Assembly: GCA_021838635.1 (NCBI GenBank)
Contig: JAKCDC010000015.1
Coordinates: forward strand, 1 to 58,720
Direction: 5' to 3'
Origin: Pseudomonadota bacterium
GTDB taxonomy: Bacteria; Pseudomonadota; Gammaproteobacteria; Steroidobacterales; Steroidobacteraceae
Length of the DNA: 58,720 bases
The position numbers and the translations under genes are program-made. The notes below the pieces were generated by a model. That model had not been told where the DNA came from, made no database searches, and saw nothing but the letters and a program-made list of their open reading frames with translations. Shown in pieces: positions 27,612-36,046 of the stretch (the stretch's first letter is position 1; each line of letters opens with the position of its first letter).

Positions 27612-27926
27612 ATGGCGAAAAAGGGTAGCGCTCCGACCAAGTCGGAAGTCCTGACGCAAATTTCCAAAGACACGGGGCTCTCGCGCAAGCAGGTCAGCAG
27701 CGTGTTCGATTCGCTGAACGGCGTGATCAAGAAGAGCCTGCGCAGCAACGGCCTGTTCACCATGCCGGGTCTGCTGAAGATGAAGGTCGTGAAGAAGCCG
27801 GCCACGAAGGCACGCGAAGGCGTCAACCCCTTCACGGGCGAGAAGATGATGTTCAAGGCAAAGCCGGCCAGCAAGAAGGTCCGTGTGATGCCGCTGAAGA
27901 ACCTCAAGGCGATGGTCAATTCCTGA
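27612..27926 (+). CDS. HU/IHF-family DNA-binding protein
   Basis: This 104-residue basic protein has an HU-type fold with an extended Lys-rich N-terminus. MAKKGSAPTKSEVLTQISKD is followed by the helix pair GLSRKQVSSVFDSLNGVIKK, the GLFTMPGLLKMKVVKK strand and the beta-arm region GVNPFTGEKMMFKAKPASKK. The arm has NPFTGE rather than the usual NPxTGE/RNPQTG context. It is a divergent nucleoid protein, longer than the 90 residues of E. coli HU. GAGGAG lies about nine bases before the ATG. An open frame upstream to 27513 is not used. A promoter precedes it and a terminator follows. Confidence 0.88.
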   Translation: MAKKGSAPTKSEVLTQISKDTGLSRKQVSSVFDSLNGVIKKSLRSNGLFTMPGLLKMKVVKKPATKAREGVNPFTGEKMMFKAKPASKKVRVMPLKNLKAMVNS

Positions 27927-27948
27927 TCACGCTGAGCCGTAAGGTTCG

Positions 27949-27973
27949 ACGGGGTTCGCGGAGCGAACCCCGT
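27949..27973 (+). terminator. Hairpin terminator after the HU-like gene
   Basis: A perfect 11-bp stem pairs ACGGGGTTCGC with GCGAACCCCGT around a GGA loop, 22 bases past the HU-like stop. The T-tract that follows is interrupted (TCATTTCTC), so it is a moderately strong plus-strand terminator. Two further short hairpins lie at about 27982-28019, and the second overlaps the stop of the convergent hydrolase gene. Confidence 0.7.
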
Positions 27974-28006
27974 TCATTTCTCGGCGCTTACGGCGCCGCT
28001 CGCCGC

Positions 28007-28657
28007 CTAAGTGGCGGCACTCATGAACTGCACGACTTCTTGGCGTAACTCGTGCAACCGTCCATGGAAGAAGTGCCCCGCGCCTGAGAATGTGCGGAGC
28101 ACTGGCGGACGCGACTGGCGCGCCGCCCACTGGAACACCTCCTGCGGCTCAATGACCTCGTCTGCATCACCTTGGATCAGCATCCAGGGGCACTGCGGCG
28201 CGGGTACCCCCTGCATCACCACTCGAGTCACCCCGGGCGCCACCAGCACCATCCGCGCCGGCACAGCTTGCGCGGCGGCGCGCACCGCGACAGCGGCTCC
28301 GAAGGAGAAGCCAGCCAGCCACAGTAACGCCCCGGGCCAGCGCGCGCGCCCGTAGGCGATCGCCGCGAGCGCATCGTCCGTCTCGCCCCGACCCTCGTCG
28401 TAATGCCCCGCGCTCGAACCAACACCGCGGAAATTAATGCGCACCACGGGGGCACCACATTCCTCGAAAGCGCGCGCCAGGGTGTAGACGACTTTATTGT
28501 CGAGCGTCCCGCCGTAGAGCGGATGGGGATGGCACACCACACCGAATGCCGTCGGCGCGGCAGGCCCGGCCGCCGTGGCGAACGGCGTCTCCACCACGGC
28601 CTCAATGTCGCCCGCTGGCCCGCTGATCACGAGCCGTTCGGCGTGCGGCGGCTTCAT
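28007..28657 (-). CDS. Alpha/beta hydrolase, coupled to htpG
   Basis: This 216-residue soluble hydrolase of the small dienelactone-hydrolase-like group shows VVCHPHPLYGGTLDNKV (the group's opening), VRINFRGVGSSAGHYDEG (oxyanion side), nucleophile GFSFGA, LIQGDADEV with the acid, and the final GAGHFFHG with the catalytic His. The fold and triad are clear but the substrate is not. The start overlaps the htpG stop by four bases (ATGA), so it is translated with the chaperone. It converges on the HU-like gene. Confidence 0.85.
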   Translation of the reverse strand: MKPPHAERLVISGPAGDIEAVVETPFATAAGPAAPTAFGVVCHPHPLYGGTLDNKVVYTLARAFEECGAPVVRINFRGVGSSAGHYDEGRGETDDALAAIAYGRARWPGALLWLAGFSFGAAVAVRAAAQAVPARMVLVAPGVTRVVMQGVPAPQCPWMLIQGDADEVIEPQEVFQWAARQSRPPVLRTFSGAGHFFHGRLHELRQEVVQFMSAAT

Positions 28658-30570
28658 GCGCAGTGCCCGGCCGCCAGCTCCACCAGCAGGCGGTTCAGCC
28701 GCTGGACGAAATCCGCCGGGTTACCGAGCTCTCCACCCTCGGCGAGTTCGGCCTGCTCGTAGAGCAGCAGCGAGAGCGCCTCGAACCTTCCGGTATCCGT
28801 GAGGCCGTCGAGGTACTTCACCAGCGGATGCTGGGCATTGAGTTCGAGCGCCGGGATGCTGTCGGGCACCTTCTGTCCGGCCGCGGCGAGAATCTTGCGC
28901 ATACTGGCACCGAGTTCCTGCTCGCCGCGCACCAGGCAGGCCGGGGAGTCCTTCAATCGCGTGCTGAGGCGCACCTCGGTCACGCGCGCCCCGACGGCAT
29001 CCTTAACCCGCTTCAGCAGCCCTTTGCTCTCCTTCAGCGCTGCGTCGCGCTCTTGCCGTTCGGCGTCACTTTCCAGCGGGCCGAGCTCGAGCTCACCGCG
29101 CGAGGCATCCTTGAATCGCTTGCCCTCGAACTGCTCGATCTGGCTCATCATCCACTCATCGATCCGCTCCCCGAGCAGCAGCACCTCGATGCCGCGTTCG
29201 GCGAGCTGCTCGATGTACGGGCTGCGCCGCGCGGCCGCGACGCTCTCGGCGGTAACAAAATAGATGCGTTCCTGGCCGGCCTTCATGCGCGCAACGTACT
29301 GCGCCAGGCTCACCACCGGTTCATCACCCGACTCGTGCGTGCTCGCAAAGCGCAGCAGCGGCAGCAGCGCCGCTCGGTTCGCGATGTCCTGGCCAATGCC
29401 TTCCTTCAGAACGGTGCCGAACTCCTTCCAGAACTCGGTATAGCGACCCGGCTCGTCCGCAGCGAGCTTCGCCAGCATGTCGAGCACGCGTTTTGTCAGA
29501 CTGCCACGGATGGCATCGACCTGCGGTTCGCGCTGCAGCAGCTCACGCGAAACGTTCAACGGCAGATCGTTCGAATCGAGCACCCCTTTGACGAAGCGCA
29601 GGTACAGGGGCAGAAACTGCTCGGCTTCGTCCATGATGAACACGCGCCGGACGTACAGCTTCAGCCCGTGTACCGCATCACGCTGCCACAGATCGAACGG
29701 CGCACGGCCCGGAATGAACAGCAGGCTGGTGTATTCGCGCTTGCCCTCGACGCGGTTGTGGCTCCAAGCGAGCGGATCGGTGAAGTCGTGCGCCAGGTGC
29801 TGATAGAACTGGCGGTATTCCTCGTCACTGATTTCGGCACGCGGGCGCACCCAGAGCGCCGTGGCCTGGTTGACGGTCTCCTCCTCGAGCGACGCTTCAC
29901 CCTCCTTGGGCATGCGCACCGGGAAGGCGATGTGGTCCGAGTAGCGCCGGATCAGCGCGCGCAGCCGGAACGGATCGGCGAACTCCGTCGCTTCTGGCTT
30001 CAGGTATAGCTTGACAGTAGTGCCACGCGCCTCGCGCGTCACCGACTCGACCGAGAATTCCCCATCGGCGCGCGACTCCCAGCGCACACCGTCCGCCGCC
30101 GGCTGCCCGGCACGGCGCGAGAGCACCTCGACACGATCGGCCACGATGAACGCGGAGTAGAACCCCACGCCGAACTGCCCGATCAACTGTGCGTCTTTTT
30201 GCTGGTCTCCCGAGAGCGAGCGAAAGAACTCCGACGTTCCTGAACGGGCGATGGTGCCGAGATTAGCGACGGCCTCCTCACGGGTCATGCCGATGCCGTT
30301 GTCGGTGATCGTGACCGTTCCGGCGGCCGGATCGGTCTCGACGCGGATGGCGAGCTCCGGATCGCTCTCGAGCAGCGCGGGGACGCCGATGGCCGCGAAG
30401 CGCAACCGGTCATTGGCATCCGAGGCGTTCGAGATCAGCTCGCGCAGAAAGATCTCCCTGTGGCTGTACAGGGAGTGGATCATGAGCTTCAGCAGCTCGC
30501 GCACCTCGGCTTGAAAGCCGTGCGTCTGACGGTCGGTCGCTGGGCTCGAAGGGGTCTCTGGGCTCGTCAC
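28654..30570 (-). CDS. htpG: Molecular chaperone HtpG (Hsp90)
   Basis: HtpG is the bacterial Hsp90, an ATP-dependent dimeric chaperone of the cytoplasm. The 638-residue product has the GHKL ATPase signatures ELISNASDANDRLRF, DNGIGMT and LIGQFGVGFYSAFIVAD, the middle-domain RRVFIMDEAEQFLPLYLRF with DSNDLPLNVSRELLQ, and an Hsp90-type C-terminal dimerisation part. I chose the GTG at 30570, which has AGGAG six bases before it. An open frame to 30636 adds 22 residues without a better site. No heat-shock promoter could be identified with confidence. Confidence 0.95.
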   Translation of the reverse strand: MTSPETPSSPATDRQTHGFQAEVRELLKLMIHSLYSHREIFLRELISNASDANDRLRFAAIGVPALLESDPELAIRVETDPAAGTVTITDNGIGMTREEAVANLGTIARSGTSEFFRSLSGDQQKDAQLIGQFGVGFYSAFIVADRVEVLSRRAGQPAADGVRWESRADGEFSVESVTREARGTTVKLYLKPEATEFADPFRLRALIRRYSDHIAFPVRMPKEGEASLEEETVNQATALWVRPRAEISDEEYRQFYQHLAHDFTDPLAWSHNRVEGKREYTSLLFIPGRAPFDLWQRDAVHGLKLYVRRVFIMDEAEQFLPLYLRFVKGVLDSNDLPLNVSRELLQREPQVDAIRGSLTKRVLDMLAKLAADEPGRYTEFWKEFGTVLKEGIGQDIANRAALLPLLRFASTHESGDEPVVSLAQYVARMKAGQERIYFVTAESVAAARRSPYIEQLAERGIEVLLLGERIDEWMMSQIEQFEGKRFKDASRGELELGPLESDAERQERDAALKESKGLLKRVKDAVGARVTEVRLSTRLKDSPACLVRGEQELGASMRKILAAAGQKVPDSIPALELNAQHPLVKYLDGLTDTGRFEALSLLLYEQAELAEGGELGNPADFVQRLNRLLVELAAGHCA

Positions 30571-30694
30571 GGTCCGCTCCTGAATCATTCCGGAGCGGTG
30601 CATTGTGGGCGCGATCCGCCGATTTTCAATCGGCAACTGCCGGCCGCCGCGAAACCTTACGCCCGGGACCGCTCAGGCGGCGGCCCGCAGAGTC

Positions 30695-30847
30695 TCACGC
30701 CGGCAGGCGCAGCCACTGCCCGATCAGCGTGCCCCAGGCCGGCGGCGGCGGGAAGGCACTGATTTCCTCGAGTGCCGCGCGCACGAGGTGGCGCATCGCG
30801 GCCGCGAGGTCGTCGAGCTCATCCCACCAGAGCAGGATGCGTTCCAT
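30695..30847 (-). CDS. Small hypothetical protein, 50 residues
   Basis: The product begins MERILLWWDELDDLAAAMRH and ends in a Pro/Trp-containing tail (FPPPPAWGTLIGQWLRLPA). The first half reads as one amphipathic helix with paired Trp, Asp and Glu. Support is the strong ribosome site AGGAG seven bases before the ATG and the 16-base gap to the stop of the upstream small gene. I do not recognise a family. It is one of two tiny genes between htpG and ppnN. Confidence 0.55.
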   Translation of the reverse strand: MERILLWWDELDDLAAAMRHLVRAALEEISAFPPPPAWGTLIGQWLRLPA

Positions 30848-30863
30848 CAGCGCTCTCCTGCAC

Positions 30864-31145
30864 TCAGTGATTCGGGGGCACCGGAGGATCGGTGAACGAC
30901 GCGGCGGCGTCCTCGGCCGCGGGCGTCTCCTCGCTCCAGGCCGTGCGCACACGCTCGGCCCAGTTCTTGTAGTTCGACCAGGTATTGAGGTTGCGGGTGA
31001 TCGCATCGTGCCGCGCCCGGACGTTTTGCACACGGTCGAGCCAGCTCGGAAACGGCGCCGAGGGCGTACCGGCCGCGCCAGCGCTGCCGCCGGTCTTCTC
31101 TGGAGCGGGGGGCGGAACGCTGCGCTCCCTGAAAGATGAACTCAT
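30864..31145 (-). CDS. Small hypothetical protein, 93 residues
   Basis: The protein has a Pro/Ser/Ala-rich start (PPPAPEKTGGSAGAAG), a short helical centre (WLDRVQNVRARHDAITRNLN, then TWSNYKNWAERVRTAWSEE) and a Pro-rich end. GAGG lies eight bases before the ATG. No signal peptide or membrane segment is visible, and no family is recognised. It is followed after 16 bases by the 50-residue gene, and the pair probably shares a transcript. Confidence 0.5.
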   Translation of the reverse strand: MSSSFRERSVPPPAPEKTGGSAGAAGTPSAPFPSWLDRVQNVRARHDAITRNLNTWSNYKNWAERVRTAWSEETPAAEDAAASFTDPPVPPNH

Positions 31146-31290
31146 GAACGCACCTCGGACAACCAGTCCTCAGGGTACGACCCGCCCGCTCCGTGCGCAG
31201 GTACTGGTTCACAGGCGTCCTTTCTCGCGACATGCGGCGGCAACGTTATGCAACATCACTCGTCATTATGTCATACGCCATCCGCGCATG

Positions 31291-31308
31291 GTGCTCAGGC
31301 TGGAGCAC
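31291..31308. repeat. Hairpin just past the ppnN stop
   Basis: GTGCTC (31291-31296) pairs with GAGCAC (31303-31308) around six bases, three bases from the ppnN stop codon. No T-run follows on the minus strand, so termination here is only possible, not shown. Confidence 0.35.
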
Positions 31309-31310
31309 AG

Positions 31311-32696
31311 CTAGCCCACCAGGCGGTATACGGGACGATAGACACTGCCCGGCAGCTTCATGCGGCCCTGCTCGACGAACGCCGAGAGCAGATCGTCGAG
31401 CAACCGCATGATTTTCGGGTCACCGGCGAGTTCGTACGGTCCGAGTCGCTCGATCGCATGAATACCGTGTTCCTTGACGTTGCCGGTGACGATCCCGGAG
31501 AAGGCGCGCCGCAAGTTGGCCGCAAGCGCATGCACGGGCTGATCACGGCCGAGCTCCAACGCACGCATCGACTCGTGGGTCACGGCGAACGGATGTTGGA
31601 ACTGCGGCGGAACCGAGAGCAGCCAGTTGAAGTTGTACGAATCCTTCATGCGGTGGCGAAAATCCCGCACTGACTGGATGCCGCGCACCATGTATCGACC
31701 GACTTCGGCCGGGTCGTCGATGATGATCTTCAGCCGCTCGAGCGCCGCCTCACCAAGGATGCCGCGGATGAAATGGCGGATCTGCTCGAAATACGCCGCG
31801 CTCGTGCGCGGCCCGGTGAGCACCACCGGGAAGGGCTGCTCCCGATTGCGCGGATCGAGCAGGATGCCGAGCAAATAGAGAATTTCCTCCAGCGTACCCG
31901 CCCCGCCCGGAAACACGACGATGCCGTGCCCGAAGCGCACGAAGGCCTCCAGGCGCTTCTCGATGTCCGGCATGATGACCAGGTGATTGACGATCGGGTT
32001 GGGCGGCTCGGCGGCAATGATGCCGGGCTCGGTGATGCCGATATAGCGCCCTTGCGCGATGCGCTGCTTCGCATGTCCGATGGTCGCGCCCTTCATCGGC
32101 CCCTTCATGGCGCCCGGCCCGCAGCCGGTGCACACATCAAGCCCGCGCAGACCGAGTTCGTAGCCGACGCGTTTGGAGTACTTGTACTCCTCGCCACCGA
32201 TGGAATGCCCACCCCAGCAGACCACTAAATTCGGATGCGTTCGACACTCGAGCAGCTGCGCATTGCGCAGGATGTGGAACACGGCGTTGGTGATCGCCGC
32301 GGAATCCCCGAGATCAAAGCGGCCCGAGGCCATGATCTCGTTCGAGGTGAACACCACGTCGCGCAGCACCGCGAACAGATGTTCCTTGATGCCGCGGATC
32401 ATCTGCCCGTCGACGAACGCAGCGGCCGGTGCGTGATGCATCTCGAGCCGCACGCCCCAGGGTTGGCGCATGATGCGGATGTCAAAGTCGCGGAAGCGGT
32501 CGAAGATTTCTTTTGCGTTGTCCGTGTTCGCGCCGCTGTTGAGCACCGCCAGGGCGCACTTGCGAAACAGGGAATACAGGCCACCCTGCCCGGAGTCGAG
32601 CAGCTTGGCAATTTCCTCTTGCGAGAGGTTCTCGAGACTGCCGCGGGGATGAACGCGTGCTTCGATGAACTCAGGTTCGGAGTCGTGATTTTCCAT
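31311..32696 (-). CDS. ppnN: Nucleotide 5'-monophosphate nucleosidase PpnN (YgdH)
   Basis: PpnN splits purine and pyrimidine nucleoside monophosphates to base plus ribose 5-phosphate, and in E. coli it is stimulated by (p)ppGpp. The 461-residue protein has the PpnN layout: an N-terminal extension of about 140 residues (RFRDFDIRIMRQPWGVRLEM), a central LOG-type Rossmann domain with VVCWGGHSIGGEEYKYSKRV, CTGCGPGAMKGPMKGA and the catalytic VVFPGGAGTLEEILYLLG, and a C-terminal domain. Short LOG proteins lack the flanking domains. It starts 18 bases after the L,D-transpeptidase gene and seems to share its operon. Confidence 0.92.
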   Translation of the reverse strand: MENHDSEPEFIEARVHPRGSLENLSQEEIAKLLDSGQGGLYSLFRKCALAVLNSGANTDNAKEIFDRFRDFDIRIMRQPWGVRLEMHHAPAAAFVDGQMIRGIKEHLFAVLRDVVFTSNEIMASGRFDLGDSAAITNAVFHILRNAQLLECRTHPNLVVCWGGHSIGGEEYKYSKRVGYELGLRGLDVCTGCGPGAMKGPMKGATIGHAKQRIAQGRYIGITEPGIIAAEPPNPIVNHLVIMPDIEKRLEAFVRFGHGIVVFPGGAGTLEEILYLLGILLDPRNREQPFPVVLTGPRTSAAYFEQIRHFIRGILGEAALERLKIIIDDPAEVGRYMVRGIQSVRDFRHRMKDSYNFNWLLSVPPQFQHPFAVTHESMRALELGRDQPVHALAANLRRAFSGIVTGNVKEHGIHAIERLGPYELAGDPKIMRLLDDLLSAFVEQGRMKLPGSVYRPVYRLVG

Positions 32697-32714
32697 CAGA
32701 TAGCGCGCACCGCC

Positions 32715-33260
32715 TCAAGGCTGGATATCGATGGGCATGCCGTCACGCGTCATCATCCAGATCTGCATCATGTTGGCATCCGACACCGCGATGCAGCCGT
32801 CTGTCCAGTCGCTGTGCAGATAGTACGAGAGCGGACTGTGCAGATGGTTCGGCAGCCCGTGAATCATGATCTGTCCACCTGGCTGCCAATGGTGCGCACG
32901 GGCGCGGGCACGATCGGCACGGTTCGGGTAAGAAATCTGGATCGAGAGAAAGAACTCGCTGCGCGGGTCGCGCCGCACGAGGTGGTACCAACCGACCGGC
33001 GTGCGGTAGTCCCCGGAGCGCTCCTTCGGTCCGTTCGGCATCAGACCCAGATGGATGCGGAAGGAACGCACCACCTGATTCCCGTTCATCAGGTAGAGAC
33101 GGCGGGCGGATTTCTTCACCAGCACATACTGCACATGCGGCAGAGCTGGATCGGAGAGCAGCGGCACGCGTCCGATGCGCGGAGCCGGTGCGGCCTGGGC
33201 GGCGGCGCCTACAAGCAGCATGAATGTCAGGGTGATCTTGGGCAGTCGCAGGGTTCGCAT
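32715..33260 (-). CDS. Exported L,D-transpeptidase-family protein, YafK-like
   Basis: The 181-residue protein has a signal peptide (TLTFMLLVGAAAQA-AP) and one YkuD-type domain. The active site reads IMIHGLPN and DWTDGCIAVSDANMMQIW, with the nucleophile Cys. The WTDGCIA form, without the Arg that follows in classical enzymes (SxGCxR), resembles the YafK/DpaA branch, which in E. coli detaches Braun lipoprotein from peptidoglycan instead of cross-linking it. The activity is therefore open between cross-linking and cleavage. It lies 31 bases after the lytic transglycosylase gene, so both act on the periplasmic wall from one transcript. Confidence 0.82.
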   Translation of the reverse strand: MRTLRLPKITLTFMLLVGAAAQAAPAPRIGRVPLLSDPALPHVQYVLVKKSARRLYLMNGNQVVRSFRIHLGLMPNGPKERSGDYRTPVGWYHLVRRDPRSEFFLSIQISYPNRADRARARAHHWQPGGQIMIHGLPNHLHSPLSYYLHSDWTDGCIAVSDANMMQIWMMTRDGMPIDIQP

Positions 33261-33291
33261 GATGGGTATCGCTCGAGTCCGACAGGTCCGC

Positions 33292-35586
33292 TCAGCCGGC
33301 GGCGGCAGCCGGCACGATGCGGGGAATCACCAACGCCGTCCCGGGGTGCAAGGTGAAGAAGTCCGTGTGCGGGTTGTACTGGCGCAGCAGCCATGCCGGT
33401 AGATCACTGAAGCGCCGCGTCAGGGTCCACAGGGAATCGCCGCTGCGAGTAACGTATTTACGCGTTCCGTCGATCCGATACCGGGCAAAGTAGCTCTGTT
33501 CGAGCGCCTGATGGTAGGCGAGGCGCCGGGCAGTGAACTGCTGGGGCGTCACAAAATGAAAATCGAGTCGGATGCGCTCCCCGATCCACACCGGCTGATG
33601 AAAGGCGAGATGATTCAGGCGGCGCAGATCCATCGCGCTCACGCCAAGCCACTGTGCGTAGTAGCCGAGCGACTCCGCCGGTGCCACACGGATCGTGTCG
33701 TTCGCGGCCACCTGGTAGTTGGCCGGATCTACGCTGGGCGCCGGATCGGCCTCGGGCCCGAGCATGGGCCCGAGGGCCTTGGCCTGACGTGCCGAAACCG
33801 GCTGCGGATCGTCGACCGGCGGCGTGAGCGGAGCAGGTCTGGCGGTGACGTCCGCAGCCAGAACGGCGGCGCTCGGCGCGTGGCCCGGCAGATGCAACGA
33901 CTCGCCGACCTGCAGGAGCGCATTGATCCGAATTCCGTTGCGTTCGGCTAACGCGCGCAGGCTGATGCCGTAACGTGCAGCGATCCCACTGAGCGTATCG
34001 CCAGAGCGCACTCGGTAGATCGCCGCCAGCGCGGCGCTTGTGCCAGACGTGGGCGCCGCCAAGCGTAGCGGTTCGCCGACCTGCAGAAGCGTATTGAGGC
34101 CAATTCCATTGCGCGCGGCCAATGTGGCCGGGCTGATGCCGTAACGCGCCGCAATCCCGGTGAGCGTGTCGCCAGGACGCACCCGGTAGAGCGTCCCGGG
34201 TGCCGCACTCTCCGGCGCCACCTGGGCCACGGCCTGTACCGGCGGCGGTGGCGCGCCGGGCAGACGCAGTGACTGACCGATGCGCAGCATCCCATCGACA
34301 GGCATGCCATTGAAGCGTGCGAGAGCCCACATGTCGATGTGGTAGCGCGCCGCAATGCCCGAGAGGGTATCGCCCGGCTGCACGCGGTAGACCGGCGGGC
34401 GAAGTTGCGCGGCAAGGATCGCTTGCGCACCGAGGCGCGCCCGCAATGTGGCCACAGTCCAACGTACACCGCCGGCCGGCAGACGCAGACGGTAGCCCTG
34501 CGGCACATCAAGCTCACCGTCCCACACCGGAGGACGCAGTCCCGGATTCAGCTCGCGTAGCCTCGCCACGCCGACGTCGGCGGCCCGCTCGATAGCCGCC
34601 ACGGATACGTAACCCGGCAGTGTCAGCTCCTGGAAATGCTCCTCCGGCAGCCGCCGCAGCGGCCCGAAATAGCGCTGTGCATGCTGATCGACGTACAGGG
34701 CCGCAAGGAACGATGCGTAGAAATTGCGGGAGGCGAAACCGAACATCGCCGTGTGATACCGCCGCACGATCACGCCCAGGTCGCGGGTGCCCTCGGCGTG
34801 CACGGCGCGCAGCATGCCGGCGACGCCCTGATTATAGGCGGTGATCGCCAGCGGCCAGGTACCGAGAATGCGGTAGTTGTACGAGAGCAGCTGCGCGGCC
34901 GCCACGGTGGCGCTGAACGGATCGAACCGCTGATCGAGCGCCGCGTCGATGTGCAGGAATCGCTCGGCCGTACCGGGCATGAACTGCCACAGACCCGCCG
35001 CGCCATCCTTCGAGTACGCTCGTGGGTTGTAGGCGGACTCCACCAGCGGCAACGCGGCCAGTTGGGGCGGCAGTCCGTGCGCGGCAAGCGCCCGGGCAAT
35101 CGCGTGCCGCCAGGCGCCCGAGCGGATCAGTCCCGCCTTGAATCGGTTCGACTGGCCGAGCTGAAAGCGGATCTCGCCGGCCGCCTCACGCAGCTGGGCC
35201 GGACTCGGGTGCGGCCCCCACAGCGCCCGAAGGCGCCGCTCCTCGGGCGTGAGCGGCCGTACACCGGCGGCGATGCTGCGCAGCTGCGCGGCGATCCGGT
35301 CGCGTTCGCGATCCACGATACGCTGGCGTTGCGACGGCGGACTATCCGGAGCAAAGCGTACGGTCGCGTAGACGACCCCGAGATGGTTCGGGTCGTGCAG
35401 GAACCCTTCGTTCGTGTCGATCTGCGTATAGACGCGGATCCAGAAGTGCACCGCGGTGCGCAGCTGGGGCGGACAGGGCAGCACCGCATCGGCCGCGAGG
35501 GCCTGAGCGGCGAATGTCGCCAGAAAAGCCGTCCAGAGCAGGCGCAACACGCCGGGCACCATCCTAAAGTTGCCCGTCGATTTCAT
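33292..35586 (-). CDS. LysM-containing lytic murein transglycosylase, MltD type
   Basis: The 764-residue exported protein cleaves the MurNAc-GlcNAc bond with formation of an anhydro end. The signal peptide covers about 1-32. The transglycosylase domain has the catalytic Glu in LPLVESAYNPRAYS (Glu183), followed by AAGLWQFMPGTA and AITAYNQGVAGM. Three regular LysM modules lie at about 400-443, 467-509 and 524-567, each with a PGDTL/SGDTLxGIAARY core, and two divergent LysM-like stretches follow near 620-675 and 705-760. Anhydro-muropeptides made here are substrates of AmpD (2.3 kb). The start has GAGGTGTAA in front of it. It belongs to the family of MltD, but no lipobox is seen. Confidence 0.9.
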   Translation of the reverse strand: MKSTGNFRMVPGVLRLLWTAFLATFAAQALAADAVLPCPPQLRTAVHFWIRVYTQIDTNEGFLHDPNHLGVVYATVRFAPDSPPSQRQRIVDRERDRIAAQLRSIAAGVRPLTPEERRLRALWGPHPSPAQLREAAGEIRFQLGQSNRFKAGLIRSGAWRHAIARALAAHGLPPQLAALPLVESAYNPRAYSKDGAAGLWQFMPGTAERFLHIDAALDQRFDPFSATVAAAQLLSYNYRILGTWPLAITAYNQGVAGMLRAVHAEGTRDLGVIVRRYHTAMFGFASRNFYASFLAALYVDQHAQRYFGPLRRLPEEHFQELTLPGYVSVAAIERAADVGVARLRELNPGLRPPVWDGELDVPQGYRLRLPAGGVRWTVATLRARLGAQAILAAQLRPPVYRVQPGDTLSGIAARYHIDMWALARFNGMPVDGMLRIGQSLRLPGAPPPPVQAVAQVAPESAAPGTLYRVRPGDTLTGIAARYGISPATLAARNGIGLNTLLQVGEPLRLAAPTSGTSAALAAIYRVRSGDTLSGIAARYGISLRALAERNGIRINALLQVGESLHLPGHAPSAAVLAADVTARPAPLTPPVDDPQPVSARQAKALGPMLGPEADPAPSVDPANYQVAANDTIRVAPAESLGYYAQWLGVSAMDLRRLNHLAFHQPVWIGERIRLDFHFVTPQQFTARRLAYHQALEQSYFARYRIDGTRKYVTRSGDSLWTLTRRFSDLPAWLLRQYNPHTDFFTLHPGTALVIPRIVPAAAAG

Positions 35587-35671
35587 TTACACCTCAAACT
35601 ATGCGTAAATAGTCTTCAAACTCAATGACTTAACGACAACATCACGTTTTTTTGGCGGTTTCGGGCATCTG

Positions 35672-35705
35672 GAATCAGTCGAATTTTTTTACAATCGACT
35701 GATTC
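35672..35705. repeat. 11-bp inverted repeat upstream of the lytic transglycosylase gene
   Basis: GAATCAGTCGA (35672-35682) and TCGACTGATTC (35695-35705) are perfect complements separated by 12 AT-rich bases. They lie 86 bases before the transglycosylase start. It could be a regulator site, or a stem-loop in a transcript from either strand. The spacer contains seven T on the plus strand. Confidence 0.55.
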
Positions 35706-36016
35706 TCGGCGCTCCGCACCCCTGGGGACCGCATCATCGCGCAAAGAATATGGGAAATCATTTCGCGCAAGTGGACATTACGTCACATTCGGACGCCGAT
35801 ACAGTGCCGATATGTCATCAGGCCGGCATCGAAGGACTGCCTGGCACAAGGTTTGCTGGTATTTGCCCACTGCGGGCCGCCGGGCGGCCCGGGGGGAAGA
35901 ACAAGCGATAGCAAGGAAATTCCGAGAAAGCACGGGCACGCTGCGAACACAGACGTATGCCGCACCGTGCCACGTTAGAAAAATAAAGAAGCACGACTCG
36001 ATGCAAGCAAGCGACC

Positions 36017-36046
36017 GACCCCGCCCGCGCGGGGTCTTCTTTTTTT
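36017..36046 (+). terminator. Orphan rho-independent terminator, plus strand
   Basis: GACCCCGC pairs with GCGGGGTC around CCGC, followed by TTCTTTTTTT. No plus-strand gene lies upstream for more than 8 kb. The T-run is only on the plus strand, so it does not serve the convergent minus-strand MFS gene. It implies a short plus-strand transcript starting inside 35.6-35.95 kb. Confidence 0.75.
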
